DNA of 64,000 nt from Siniperca chuatsi (GCF_020085105.1 NC_058056.1:62001-126000); one strand, 5' to 3'. Counted from the first letter of the stretch, positions 13,001 through 27,788 are shown. Notes: generated by a model from the sequence alone, not told the origin. Numbers and translations: made by a program.

Positions 13001-16000
13001 AAACCCCGCCTTTTTGCATGAAATTGTAGCCATGGCTGGATGGGGAAAACCTAAGCTCTCTGGATAACCTACTTTATGAGTCTACTTTAGTTAGCCAGGC
13101 CAGGATTACAATTGTTAGTGTCGTTGAAAATGGGCTTCCATGCTTTTCATTTTAGACAGGCAATTGAAAGCAAGCCTAAAAAGCTCGATCTTTACGTATT
13201 AGTACAAGAACTGGCTAAACACTGTCAATTCATTGAGAATTTTCCATATATGCAAATTGTTCTCCAGGAGAGATACTGGGTTATCTTTTCAATCAACAAT
13301 AATGACATCTCAGAGAACCTTCCTGTATTGCCTCCAGGAAGGATGCCGATCGCAGCTACGAGTTAAAACTGGATCTGATCCAACACTCACAGCACAGGTG
13401 GCGCATTTCTGAAACCTTACTGGACTGTTGTCGCACCTGACTGGCTCATTGACTACAAACCCCGCCTTTTTGCATGAAATTGTAGCCGTGGCTGGATGGG
13501 AAAAGCCTAGGCTCTCTGGATGACCTACTTTTTGAGTCGATTTTTAGTTGGCCAGACGAGAACTACAATTGTAAGTGTCGTTTAAACTGGGGTGAAATGA
13601 TTCTCATTTTTGCCAAACAACTCAAAGACATGCTGAAAAGTCTTGATCTTTACGTATTACAACAACAATTGGCCAAGCATTGTCAAACCCTAGTTGTGAG
13701 AACAAGAACGGCATAAACATTGCTTCTTGTTCTTGGATTTTCTATTAATACACAGTGTAAAGTCTCCTGAAAGACCAACAAAAATTGCCACAGCTGACTG
13801 TATTTCAAGTCATCCAGGCGGGATATTGGGTTAAGTTTTCAACCAGCAATAATCACGTCTCAGATACACTTCATAGACTATGAAATTGCCTCTGCGAAAG
13901 GATAATGAATACAACTACGAGTTAAAACTGGATCTGATACAACACTCACAGCACATGTGGTGCATTTCTGAAACCTTACTGGACTGATGTTGCACAATGA
14001 TTGGCTCATTGACTACAAACCCCGCCTTTTTGCATGAAATTGTAGCCATGGCTGGATGGGGAAAACCTAAGCTCTCTGGATAACCTACTTTATGAGTCTA
14101 CTTTAGTTAGCCAGGCCAGGATTACAATTGTTAGTGTCGTTGAAAATGGGCTTCCATGCTTTTCATTTTAGACAGGCAATTGAAAGCAAGCCTAAAAGCT
14201 CGATCTTTACGTATTAGTACAAGAACTGGCTAAACACTGTCAATTCATTGAGAATTTTCCATATATGCAAATTGTTCTCCAGGAGAGATACTGGGTTATC
14301 TTTTCAATCAACAATAATGACATCTCAGAGAACCTTCCTGTATTGCCTCCAGGAAGGATGCCGATCGCAGCTACGAGTTAAAACTGGATCTGATCCAACA
14401 CTCACAGCACAGGTGGCGCATTTCTGAAACCTTACTGGACTGTTGTCGCACCTGACTGGCTCATTGACTACAAACCCCGCCTTTTTGCATGAAATTGTAG
14501 CCGTGGCTGGATGGGAAAAGCCTAGGCTCTCTGGATGACCTACTTTTTGAGTCGATTTTTAGTTGGCCAGACGAGAACTACAATTGTAAGTGTCGTTTAA
14601 ACTGGGGTGAAATGATTCTCATTTTTGCCAAACAACTCAAAGACATGCTGAAAAGTCTTGATCTTTACGTATTACAACAACAATTGGCCAAGCATTGTCA
14701 AACCCTAGTTATGAGAACAAGAACGGCATAAACATTGCTTCTTGTTCTTGGATTTTCTATTAATACACAGTGTAAAGTCTCCTGAAAGACCAACAAAAAT
14801 TGCCACAGCTGACTGTATTTCAAGTCATCCAGGCGGGATATTGGGTTAAGTTTTCAACCAGCAATAATCACGTCTCAGATACACTTCATAGACTATGAAA
14901 TTGCCTCTGCGAAAGGATAATGAATACAACTACGAGTTAAAACTGGATCTGATACAACACTCACAGCACATGTGGTGCATTTCTGAAACCTTACTGGACT
15001 GATGTTGCACAATGATTGGCTCATTGACTACAAACCCCGCCTTTTTGCATGAAATTGTAGCCATGGCTGGATGGGGAAAACCTAAGCTCTCTGGATAACC
15101 TACTTTATGAGTCTACTTTAGTTAGCCAGGCCAGGATTACAATTGTTAGTGTCGTTGAAAATGGGCTTCCATGCTTTTCATTTTAGACAGGCAATTGAAA
15201 GCAAGCCTAAAAAGCTCGATCTTTACGTATTAGTACAAGAACTGGCTAAACACTGTCAATTCATTGAGAATTTTCCATATATGCAAATTGTTCTCCAGGA
15301 GAGATACTGGGTTATCTTTTCAATCAACAATAATGACATCTCAGAGAACCTTCCTGTATTGCCTCCAGGAAGGATGCCGATCGCAGCTACGAGTTAAAAC
15401 TGGATCTGATCCAACACTCACAGCACAGGTGGCGCATTTCTGAAACCTTACTGGACTGTTGTCGCACCTGACTGGCTCATTGACTACAAACCCCGCCTTT
15501 TTGCATGAAATTGTAGCCATGGCTGGATGGGAAAAGCCTAGGCTCTCTGGATGACCTACTTTTTGAGTCGATTTTTAGTTGGCCAGACGAGAACTACAAT
15601 TGTAAGTGTCGTTTAAACTGGGGTGAAATGATTCTCATTTTTGCCAAACAACTCAAAGACATGCTGAAAAGTCTTGATCTTTACGTATTACAACAACAAT
15701 TGGCCAAGCATTGTCAAACCCTAGTTGTGAGAACAAGAACGGCATAAACATTGCTTCTTGTTCTTGGATTTTCTATTAATACACAGTGTAAAGTCTCCTG
15801 AAAGACCAACAAAAATTGCCACAGCTGACTGTATTTCAAGTCATCCAGGCGGGATATTGGGTTAAGTTTTCAACCAGCAATAATCACGTCTCAGATACAC
15901 TTCATAGACTATGAAATTGCCTCTGCGAAAGGATAATGAATACAACTACGAGTTAAAACTGGATCTGATACAACACTCACAGCACATGTGGTGCATTTCT

Positions 16001-19000
16001 GAAACCTTACTGGACTGATGTTGCACAATGATTGGCTCATTGACTACAAACCCCGCCTTTTTGCATGGAAATTGTAGCCATGGCTGGATGGGGAAAACCT
16101 AAGCTCTCTGGATAACCTACTTTATGAGTCTACTTTAGTTAGCCAGGCCAGGATTACAATTGTTAGTGTCGTTGAAAATGGGCTTCCATGCTTTTCATTT
16201 TAGACAGGCAATTGAAAGCAAGCCTAAAAAGCTCGATCTTTACGTATTAGTACAAGAACTGGCTAAACACTGTCAATTCATTGAGAATTTTCCATATATG
16301 CAAATTGTTCTCCAGGAGAGATACTGGGTTATCTTTTCAATCAACAATAATGACATCTCAGAGAACCTTCCTGTATTGCCTCCAGGAAGGATGCCGATCG
16401 CAGCTACGAGTTAAAACTGGATCTGATCCAACACTCACAGCACAGGTGGCGCATTTCTGAAACCTTACTGGACTGTTGTCGCACCTGACTGGCTCATTGA
16501 CTACAAACCCCGCCTTTTTGCATGAAATTGTAGCCATGGCTGGATGGGAAAAGCCTAGGCTCTCTGGATGACCTACTTTTTGAGTCGATTTTTAGTTGGC
16601 CAGACGAGAACTACAATTGTAAGTGTCGTTTAAACTGGGGTGAAATGATTCTCATTTTTGCCAAACAACTCAAAGACATGCTGAAAAGTCTTGATCTTTA
16701 CGTATTACAACAACAATTGGCCAAGCATTGTCAAACCCTAGTTATGAGAACAAGAACGGCATAAACATTGCTTCTTGTTCTTGGATTTTCTATTAATACA
16801 CAGTGTAAAGTCTCCTGAAAGACCAACAAAAATTGCCACAGCTGACTGTATTTCAAGTCATCCAGGCGGGATATTGGGTTAAGTTTTCAACCAGCAATAA
16901 TCACGTCTCAGATACACTTCATAGACTATGAAATTGCCTCTGCGAAAGGATAATGAATACAACTACGAGTTAAAACTGGATCTGATACAACACTCACAGC
17001 ACATGTGGTGCATTTCTGAAACCTTACTGGACTGATGTTGCACAATGATTGGCTCATTGACTACAAACCCCGCCTTTTTGCATGAAATTGTAGCCATGGC
17101 TGGATGGGGAAAACCTAAGCTCTCTGGATAACCTACTTTATGAGTCTACTTTAGTTAGCCAGGCCAGGATTACAATTGTTAGTGTCGTTGAAAATGGGCT
17201 TCCATGCTTTTCATTTTAGACAGGCAATTGAAAGCAAGCCTAAAAAGCTCGATCTTTACGTATTAGTACAAGAACTGGCTAAACACTGTCAATTCATTGA
17301 GAATTTTCCATATATGCAAATTGTTCTCCAGGAGAGATACTGGGTTATCTTTTCAATCAACAATAATGACATCTCAGAGAACCTTCCTGTATTGCCTCCA
17401 GGAAGGATGCCGATCGCAGCTACGAGTTAAAACTGGATCTGATCCAACACTCACAGCACAGGTGGCGCATTTCTGAAACCTTACTGGACTGTTGTCGCAC
17501 CTGACTGGCTCATTGACTACAAACCCCGCCTTTTTGCATGAAATTGTAGCCGTGGCTGGATGGGAAAAGCCTAGGCTCTCTGGATGACCTACTTTTGAGT
17601 CGATTTTTAGTTAGCCAGACGAGAACTACAATTGTAAGTGTCGTTTAAACTGGGGTGAAATGATTCTCATTTTTGCCAAACAACTCAAAGACATGCTGAA
17701 AAGTCTTGATCTTTACGTATTACAACAACAATTGGCCAAGCATTGTCAAACCCTAGTTATGAGAACAAGAATGGCATAAACATTGCTTCTTGTTCTTGGA
17801 TTTTCTATTAATACACAGTGTAAAGTCTCCTGAAAGACCAACAAAAATTGCCACAGCTGACTGTATTTCAAGTCATCCAGGCGGGATATTGGGTTAAGTT
17901 TTCAACCAGCAATAATCACGTCTCAGATACACTTCATAGACTATGAAATTGCCTCTGCGAAAGGATAATGAATACAACTACGAGTTAAAACTGGATCTGA
18001 TACAACACTCACAGCACATGTGGTGCATTTCTGAAACCTTACTGGACTGATGTTGCACAATGATTGGCTCATTGACTACAAACCCCGCCTTTTGCATGAA
18101 ATTGTAGCCATGGCTGGATGGGGAAAACCTAAGCTCTCTGGATAACCTACTTTATGAGTCTACTTTAGTTAGCCAGGCCAGGATTACAATTGTTAGTGTC
18201 GTTGAAAATGGGCTTCCATGCTTTTCATTTTAGACAGGCAATTGAAAGCAAGCCTAAAAGCTCGATCTTTACGTATTAGTACAAGAACTGGCTAAACACT
18301 GTCAATTCATTGAGAATTTTCCATACATGCAAATTGTTCTCCAGGAGAGATACTGGGTTATCTTTTCAATCAACAATAATGACATCTCAGAGAACCTTCC
18401 TGTATTGCCTCCAGGAAGGATGCCGATCGCAGCTACGAGTTAAAACTGGATCTGATCCAACACTCACAGCACAGGTGGCGCATTTCTGAAACCTTACTGG
18501 ACTGTTGTCGCACCTGACTGGCTCATTGACTACAAACCCCGCTTTTTGCATGAAATTGTAGCCATGGCTGGATGGGAAAAGCCTAGGCTCTCTGGATGAC
18601 CTACTTTTTGAGTCGATTTTTAGTTGGCCAGACGAGAACTACAATTGTAAGTGTCGTTTAAACTGGGGTGAAATGATTCTCATTTTTGCCAAACAACTCA
18701 AAGACATGCTGAAAAGTCTTGATCTTTACGTATTACAACAACAATTGGCCAAGCATTGTCAAACCCTAGTTATGAGAACAAGAACGGCATAAACATTGCT
18801 TCTTGTTCTTGGATTTTCTATTAATACACAGTGTAAAGTCTCCTGAAAGACCAACAAAAATTGCCACAGCTGACTGTATTTCAAGTCATCCAGGCGGGAT
18901 ATTGGGTTAAGTTTTCAACCAGCAATAATCACGTCTCAGATACACTTCATAGACTATGAAATTGCCTCTGCGAACGGATAATGAATACAACTACGAGTTA

Positions 19001-22000
19001 AAACTGGATCTGATACAACACTCACAGCACATGTGGTGCATTTCTGAAACCTTACTGGACTGATGTTGCACAATGATTGGCTCATTGACTACAAACCCCG
19101 CCTTTTTGCATGAAATTGTAGCCATGGCTGGATGGGGAAAACCTAAGCTCTCTGGATAACCTACTTTATGAGTCTACTTTAGTTAGCCAGGCCAGGATTA
19201 CAATTGTTAGTGTCGTTGAAAATGGGCTTCCATGCTTTTCATTTTAGACAGGCAATTGAAAGCAAGCCTAAAAAGCTCGATCTTTACGTATTAGTACAAG
19301 AACTGGCTAAACACTGTCAATTCATTGAGAATTTTCCATATATGCAAATTGTTCTCCAGGAGAGATACTGGGTTATCTTTTCAATCAACAATAATGACAT
19401 CTCAGAGAACCTTCCTGTATTGCCTCCAGGAAGGATGCCGATCGCAGCTACGAGTTAAAACTGGATCTGATCCAACACTCACAGCACAGGTGGCGCATTT
19501 CTGAAACCTTACTGGACTGTTGTCGCACCTGACTGGCTCATTGACTACAAACCCCGCCTTTTTGCATGAAATTGTAGCCATGGCTGGATGGGAAAAGCCT
19601 AGGCTCTCTGGATGACCTACTTTTTGAGTCGATTTTTAGTTAGCCAGACGAGAACTACAATTGTAAGTGTCGTTTAAACTGGGGTGAAATGATTCTCATT
19701 TTTGCCAAACAACTCAAAGACATGCTGAAAAGTCTTGATCTTTACGTATTACAACAACAATTGGCCAAGCATTGTCAAACCCTAGTTGTGAGAACAAGAA
19801 CGGCATAAACATTGCTTCTTGTTCTTGGATTTTCTATTAATACACAGTGTAAAGTCTCCTGAAAGACCAACAAAAATTGCCACAGCTGACTGTATTTCAA
19901 GTCATCCAGGCGGGATATTGGGTTAAGTTTTCAACCAGCAATAATCACGTCTCAGATACACTTCATAGACTATGAAATTGCCTCTGCGAAAGGATAATGA
20001 ATACAACTACGAGTTAAAACTGGATCTGATACAACACTCACAGCACATGTGGTGCATTTCTGAAACCTTACTGGACTGATGTTGCACAATGATTGGCTCA
20101 TTGACTACAAACCCCGCCTTTTTGCATGAAATTGTAGCCATGGCTGGATGGGGAAAACCTAAGCTCTCTGGATAACCTACTTTATGAGTCTACTTTAGTT
20201 AGCCAGGCCAGGATTACAATTGTTAGTGTCGTTGAAAATGGGCTTCCATGCTTTTCATTTTAGACAGGCAATTGAAAGCAAGCCTAAAAAGCTCGATCTT
20301 TACGTATTAGTACAAGAACTGGCTAAACACTGTCAATTCATTGAGAATTTTCCATATATGCAAATTGTTCTCCAGGAGAGATACTGGGTTATCTTTTCAA
20401 TCAACAATAATGACATCTCAGAGAACCTTCCTGTATTGCCTCCAGGAAGGATGCCGATCGCAGCTACGAGTTAAAACTGGATCTGATCCAACACTCACAG
20501 CACAGGTGGCGCATTTCTGAAACCTTACTGGACTGTTGTCGCACCTGACTGGCTCATTGACTACAAACCCCGCCTTTTTGCATGAAATTGTAGCCGTGGC
20601 TGGATGGGAAAAGCCTAGGCTCTCTGGATGACCTACTTTTTGAGTCGATTTTTAGTTGGCCAGACGAGAACTACAATTGTAAGTGTCGTTTAAACTGGGG
20701 TGAAATGATTCTCATTTTTGCCAAACAACTCAAAGACATGCTGAAAAGTCTTGATCTTTACGTATTACAACAACAATTGGCCAAGCATTGTCAAACCCTA
20801 GTTATGAGAACAAGAACGGCATAAACATTGCTTCTTGTTCTTGGATTTTCTATTAATACACAGTGTAAAGTCTCCTGAAAGACCAACAAAAATTGCCACA
20901 GCTGACTGTATTTCAAGTCATCCAGGCGGGATATTGGGTTAAGTTTTCAACCAGCAATAATCACGTCTCAGATACACTTCATAGACTATGAAATTGCCTC
21001 TGCGAAAGGATAATGAATACAACTACGAGTTAAAACTGGATCTGATACAACACTCACAGCACATGTGGTGCATTTCTGAAACCTTACTGGACTGATGTTG
21101 CACAATGATTGGCTCATTGACTACAAACCCCGCCTTTTTGCATGAAATTGTAGCCATGGCTGGATGGGGAAAACCTAAGCTCTCTGGATAACCTACTTTA
21201 TGAGTCTACTTTAGTTAGCCAGGCCAGGATTACAATTGTTAGTGTCGTTGAAAATGGGCTTCCATGCTTTTCATTTTAGACAGGCAATTGAAAGCAAGCC
21301 TAAAAAGCTCGATCTTTACGTATTAGTACAAGAACTGGCTAAACACTGTCAATTCATTGAGAATTTTCCATATATGCAAATTGTTCTCCAGGAGAGATAC
21401 TGGGTTATCTTTTCAATCAACAATAATGACATCTCAGAGAACCTTCCTGTATTGCCTCCAGGAAGGATGCCGATCGCAGCTACGAGTTAAAACTGGATCT
21501 GATCCAACACTCACAGCACAGGTGGCGCATTTCTGAAACCTTACTGGACTGTTGTCGCACCTGACTGGCTCATTGACTACAAACCCCGCCTTTTTGCATG
21601 AAATTGTAGCCGTGGCTGGATGGGAAAAGCCTAGGCTCTCTGGATGACCTACTTTTTGAGTCGATTTTTAGTTGGCCAGACGAGAACTACAATTGTAAGT
21701 GTCGTTTAAACTGGGGTGAAATGATTCTCATTTTTGCCAAACAACTCAAAGACATGCTGAAAAGTCTTGATCTTTACGTATTACAACAACAATTGGCCAA
21801 GCATTGTCAAACCCTAGTTGTGAGAACAAGAACGGCATAAACATTGCTTCTTGTTCTTGGATTTTCTATTAATACACAGTGTAAAGTCTCCTGAAAGACC
21901 AACAAAAATTGCCACAGCTGACTGTATTTCAAGTCATCCAGGCGGGATATTGGGTTAAGTTTTCAACCAGCAATAATCACGTCTCAGATACACTTCATAG

Positions 22001-23266
22001 ACTATGAAATTGCCTCTGCGAAAGGATAATGAATACAACTACGAGTTAAAACTGGATCTGATACAACACTCACAGCACATGTGGTGCATTTCTGAAACCT
22101 TACTGGACTGATGTTGCACAATGATTGGCTCATTGACTACAAACCCCGCCTTTTTGCATGAAATTGTAGCCATGGCTGGATGGGGAAAACCTAAGCTCTC
22201 TGGATAACCTACTTTATGAGTCTACTTTAGTTAGCCAGGCCAGGATTACAATTGTTAGTGTCGTTGAAAATGGGCTTCCATGCTTTTCATTTTAGACAGG
22301 CAATTGAAAGCAAGCCTAAAAAGCTCGATCTTTACGTATTAGTACAAGAACTGGCTAAACACTGTCAATTCATTGAGAATTTTCCATATATGCAAATTGT
22401 TCTCCAGGAGAGATACTGGGTTATCTTTTCAATCAACAATAATGACATCTCAGAGAACCTTCCTGTATTGCCTCCAGGAAGGATGCCGATCGCAGCTACG
22501 AGTTAAAACTGGATCTGATCCAACACTCACAGCACAGGTGGCGCATTTCTGAAACCTTACTGGACTGTTGTCGCACCTGACTGGCTCATTGACTACAAAC
22601 CCCGCCTTTTTGCATGAAATTGTAGCCGTGGCTGGATGGGAAAAGCCTAGGCTCTCTGGATGACCTACTTTTTGAGTCGATTTTTAGTTGGCCAGACGAG
22701 AACTACAATTGTAAGTGTCGTTTAAACTGGGGTGAAATGATTCTCATTTTTGCCAAACAACTCAAAGACATGCTGAAAAGTCTTGATCTTTACGTATTAC
22801 AACAACAATTGGCCAAGCATTGTCAAACCCTAGTTATGAGAACAAGAACGGCATAAACATTGCTTCTTGTTCTTGGATTTTCTATTAATACACAGTGTAA
22901 AGTCTCCTGAAAGACCAACAAAAATTGCCACAGCTGACTGTATTTCAAGTCATCCAGGCGGGATATTGGGTTAAGTTTTCAACCAGCAATAATCACGTCT
23001 CAGATACACTTCATAGACTATGAAATTGCCTCTGCGAAAGGATAATGAATACAACTACGAGTTAAAACTGGATCTGATACAACACTCACAGCACATGTGG
23101 TGCATTTCTGAAACCTTACTGGACTGATGTTGCACAATGATTGGCTCATTGACTACAAACCCAGCCTTTTGCATGAAATTGTAGCCATGGCTGGATGGGG
23201 AAAACCTAAGCTCTCTGGATAACCTACTTTATGAGTCTACTTTAGTTAGCCAGGCCAGGATTACAA

Positions 23267-24187
23267 TTGTTAGTGTCGTTGAAAATGGGCTTCCATGCTT
23301 TTCATTTTAGACAGGCAATTGAAAGCAAGCCTAAAAAGCTCGATCTTTACGTATTAGTACAAGAACAGGCTAAACACTGTCAATTCATTGAGAATTTTCC
23401 ATACATGCAAATTGTTCTCCAGGAGAGATACTGGGTTATCTTTTCAATCAACAATAATGACATCTCAGAGAACCTTCCTGTATTGCCTCCAGGAAGGATG
23501 CCGATCGCAGCTACGAGTTAAAACTGGATCTGATCCAACACTCACAGCACAGGTGGCGCATTTCTGAAACCTTACTGGACTGTTGTCGCACCTGACTGGC
23601 TCATTGACTACAAACCCCGCCTTTTTGCATGAAATTGTAGCCGTGGCTGGATGGGAAAAGCCTAGGCTCTCTGGATGACCTACTTTTTGAGTCGATTTTT
23701 AGTTGGCCAGACGAGAACTACAATTGTAAGTGTCGTTTAAACTGGGGTGAAATGATTCTCATTTTTGCCAAACAACTCAAAGACATGCTGAAAAGTCTTG
23801 ATCTTTACGTATTACAACAACAATTGGCCAAGCATTGTCAAACCCTAGTTATGAGAACAAGAACGGCATAAACATTGCTTCTTGTTCTTGGATTTTCTAT
23901 TAATACACAGTGTAAAGTCTCCTGAAAGACCAACAAAAATTGCCACAGCTGACTGTATTTCAAGTCATCCAGGCGGGATATTGGGTTAAGTTTTCAACCA
24001 GCAATAATCACGTCTCAGATACACTTCATAGACTATGAAATTGCCTCTGTGAAAGGATAATGAATACAACTACGAGTTAAAACTGGATCTGATACAACAC
24101 TCACAGCACATGTGGTGCATTTCTGAAACCTTACTGGACTGATGTTGCACAATGATTCTACTATAGTTAGCCAGGCCAGGATTACAA
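23267..24187. repeat. Second short variant satellite unit (921 bp)
   Basis: This unit has the same CTACTATAGTTAG junction as 6080-7020, and the next unit (24188) has the same private variants as 7021. It lies 17 units away (about 17.19 kb). It is 20 bp shorter than its partner because the first copy has a small extra duplication at the junction. Confidence 0.85.
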
Positions 24188-25070
24188 TTGTTAGAGTCGT
24201 TGAAAATGGGCTTCCATGCTTTTCATTTTAGACAGACAATTGAAAGCAAGCCTAAAAAGCTTGATCTTTACGTATTAGTACAGGAACTGGCTAAACACTG
24301 TCAATTCATTGAGAATTTTCCATATATGCAAATTGTTCTCCAGGAGAGATACTGGGTTATCTTTTCAATCAACAATAATGACATCTCAGAGAACCTTCCT
24401 GTATTGCCTCCAGGAAGGATGCCGATCGCAGCTACGAGTTAAAACTGGATCTGATCCAACACTCACAGCACAGGTGGCGCATTTCTGAAACCTTACTGGA
24501 CTGTTGTCGCACCTGACTGGCTCATTGACTACAAACCCCGCCTTTTTGCATGAAATTGTAGCCATGGCTGGATGGGAAAAGCCTAGGCTCTCTGGATGAC
24601 CTACTTTTTGAGTCGATTTTTAGTTAGCCAGACGAGAACTACAATTGTAAGTGTCGTTTAAACTGGGGTGAAATGATTCTCATTTTTGCCAAACAACTCA
24701 AAGACATGCTGAATAGTCTTGATCTTTACATATTACAACAACAATTGGCCAAGCATTGTCAAACCCTAGTTATGAGAACAAGAACGGCATAAACATTGCT
24801 TCTTGTTCTTGGATTTTCTATTAATACACAGTGTAAAGTCTCCTGAAAGACCAACAAAAATTGCCACAGCTGACTGTATTTCAAGTCATCCAGGCGGGAT
24901 ATTGGGTTAAGTTTTCAACCAGCAATAATCACGTCTCAGATACACTTCATAGACTATGAAATTGCCTCTGCGAAAGGATAATGAATACAACTACGAGTTA
25001 AAACTGGATCTGATACAACACTCACAGCACATGTGGTGCATTTCTGAAACCTTACTGGACTGATGTTGCA

Positions 25071-25453
25071 CCTCTCTGGCTTATGGACTACAAACCTCAC
25101 TTCTTTCCATGAATTTGTATCCATGGCTGTATGGGAAAAGCCTAGGCTCTCTGGATGATCTACTTTATGAGTCTATTATTGTTCGCCAGGCCAGGATTAC
25201 AATTACTAGTGTCATTTAAACTGGGCTTCCATTCTGTTCATTTTATCCAAGTCACCCAGGGGGATATTGGTCTAAGTCTTCAACCAGCAATAACCACGTC
25301 TCACAAGATCTTCATAGACTATGAAATTGTCTCCTCCAAAGGACACTGAAAACATCTATGAGTTTAACCTGGATCTGATACAACGCTCACAGCACTTGTG
25401 ATGCATATGTCAAACCTTACTGGATGTACAGTACTTTAAGGGCACATGATTAG
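25071..25453. repeat. Degenerate edge monomer of the satellite
   Basis: From 25,071 the last unit loses near-identity to the array but remains alignable to half B. It keeps a shared GGGAAAAGCCTAGGCTCTC block, an AACCAGCAATAA-CACGTCTCA block, CTTCATAGACTATGAAATTG, and CTGGATCTGATACAAC. The stretch joins the front and back of the B half with the middle missing. Strongly diverged edge copies are expected where unequal exchange no longer homogenises repeats, so this is probably the true right boundary and shows what an older monomer looked like. Confidence 0.85.
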
Positions 25454-25454
25454 T

Positions 25455-25760
25455 CAGGCATTGCCACTTGGCGACAGTGGCAAGGAAAAACTTCCCTTTA
25501 ACAGGCAGAAACCTCAGGCAGAACCGGACTCAGGGTGGGCGGCCAGTTGCCGTTATCGGTTGGGTTGAGAGAGGGAGAGAGAGCATACAGTTGCACAATG
25601 CAAATTCCACATATAATTTTAAACTAATAATAATGTATTGGTAGAGGTAATATTAATAAAATTATAATAGAAATAATAATGATAATAATAAGACTACTAA
25701 TAAAACAAGTAGTGGGTGTTGAGCAGGAACATGGGGGCAGTAGGTGGCTCTATATTCTAA
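25455..25760 (-). mobile_element. L2-like LINE 3' UTR fragment (minus strand)
   Basis: Read on the minus strand this holds the AT-rich ATTATTATT-type tail, then an AACCCAACCGG and GCCCACCCTGAGTC segment, TAAAGGGAAGTTTTTCCTTG and CACTGTCGCCAAGTG. The same order of blocks appears on the plus strand at about 62,090-62,235, and part of it at 29,106-29,340. The stretch starting GCACAATGCAAAT also matches the 3' UTRs of the L2 copies at 48,620 and 57,872. It abuts the satellite edge. No coding part remains. Confidence 0.75.
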
Positions 25761-25872
25761 AGGTATTTAGTGTCAAACATACTGAAGGTTAACGTAGGTG
25801 TTTTCATCATTAAAGCTGCATTAGGCAACAACTGAGCATACACAATAGAAAACCTGCTCTGCTCGTATACCT
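25761..25872. other. Short unassigned spacer
   Basis: About 110 bp between the L2 tail and the LINE coding fragment. I see no ORF or repeat motif in it. Confidence 0.5.
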
Positions 25873-26186
25873 TTGCTAAGCCCCTGCCCTGTAGCCCTCA
25901 CATCCATTGTTATGAAGTGCTTTGAGCGGCTGGTCCTGGCAAACCTAAAGGACTTCTTCCCATCCACACTGGACCCATACCAGTTTGCCTACCGCAGCAA
26001 TAGGAGCACAGAGGATGCAGTCTCCATGGCACTGCACTCTATATTCACACACTTGGACAGTGGTTTGAAAAGGTGCTTGCCCCCTTCCTGATTTCTTATT
26101 TTTTTGCATGTTTGTCACACTTAAATGTTTCAGATCATCAAACAAATTTAAATATTAGTCAAAGATAACACAAGTAAATACAAAAT

Positions 26187-26632
26187 CGTAGAAAAGGTTT
26201 CACTCGTAGTCATCTGGACACTGTTTTAAGAATCAAGACGTTTCGGCTCCCATCCGGAAGTCATTCTCAATTGTGAAAAATGGTCCGGGAACTCAGAAAT
26301 TTAAGCTACTCTGTGTTACTTAAGCCCTGCCCTCAGGAAGGAGTCTTCCTGAGTATCTGCTGATTACCCTGCCTAGTTTCACCTGAAACTGACCTAATTG
26401 TTTCCATGATGTAAGCCCAGTAATCAGTAATCAGGCCTATTGTTTTCTGGCTGCACCTCCCTCATCACTGTTAAGTACCTGATTAGCATATGATTGGCGT
26501 GACCAAGGTGCTGATACACTGTGGTAAACGTTGGGCAGATTGAATCTCAGATCACCATTTCTGTTCAAAGAGGGGTTTTCTTTTTTCACAAAAATGGCTT
26601 CTTTGACACCTCCTTCAAACCAACTCCTATAA
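26187..26632 (-). mobile_element. Penelope-like retroelement 3' fragment inside Tc1
   Basis: The 446-bp insertion is bracketed by an 11-bp direct repeat AAATACAAAAT (26,176-26,186 and 26,633-26,643), a target-site duplication. Read on the minus strand it encodes a C-terminal GIY-YIG-type tail with WFEGGVKEAIFVKKENPSLN and LRFNLPNVYHS, then a 3' UTR holding GCCGAAACGTCTTGATTC. The W-E-GVKEAI-V-PSLNR-LRFNL pattern is typical of the end of Penelope-like GIY-YIG endonucleases. It is 5' truncated. Related pieces lie at 33,416, 44,018 and 47,728. Confidence 0.7.
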
Positions 26633-26817
26633 AAATACAAAATACAGTTTTTAAAACTGTTAAAACATAACTTAACTGTCGTTTATCACACCTGAGTTCA
26701 GTTTCTCTAGTCTCACCCAGGCCTTATTACTGCCAAACCTCTGGTTCAAGAAATCATTTAAATAGGACCTGCCTGACAAAGTGAAGTAGACCAAAAGATC
26801 TTCAAAAGCTAGACATC

Positions 26818-27788
<971 letters not shown>

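Larger units (their letters stand above)
1..25070. repeat. Macrosatellite array, 25 tandem copies of a ~1,016-bp unit
   Basis: The same ~1,016-bp sequence repeats head to tail without interruption. Taking the TTG that opens the short ORF as the unit start, units begin at about -17 (cut by the window edge), 999, 2014, 3030, 4047, 5063, 6080, 7021, 8035, 9051, 10066, 11081, 12096, 13112, 14128, 15143, 16160, 17176, 18190, 19204, 20220, 21236, 22252, 23267 and 24188. Most spacings are 1,014 to 1,017 bp; two units are short (941 and 921 bp). Copies differ by only a few scattered substitutions and single-base indels, so the array is young or kept uniform by unequal exchange or gene conversion. No transposase, reverse transcriptase or rRNA/snRNA gene is recognisable in the unit. 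The array continues left of the window, so its true size is unknown. I do not recognise the family. Confidence 0.97.

Noticed and set aside
999-24442. Twenty-two copies of the 84-codon ORF as a multicopy gene family
   Set aside because: The copies are as similar outside the frame as inside it, half B lacks it, and no domain or codon signal supports translation. Kept only as a representative low-confidence entry.
1-25070. rDNA, snRNA or histone repeat array
   Set aside because: The unit contains no recognisable rRNA, snRNA, tRNA or histone sequence on either strand.
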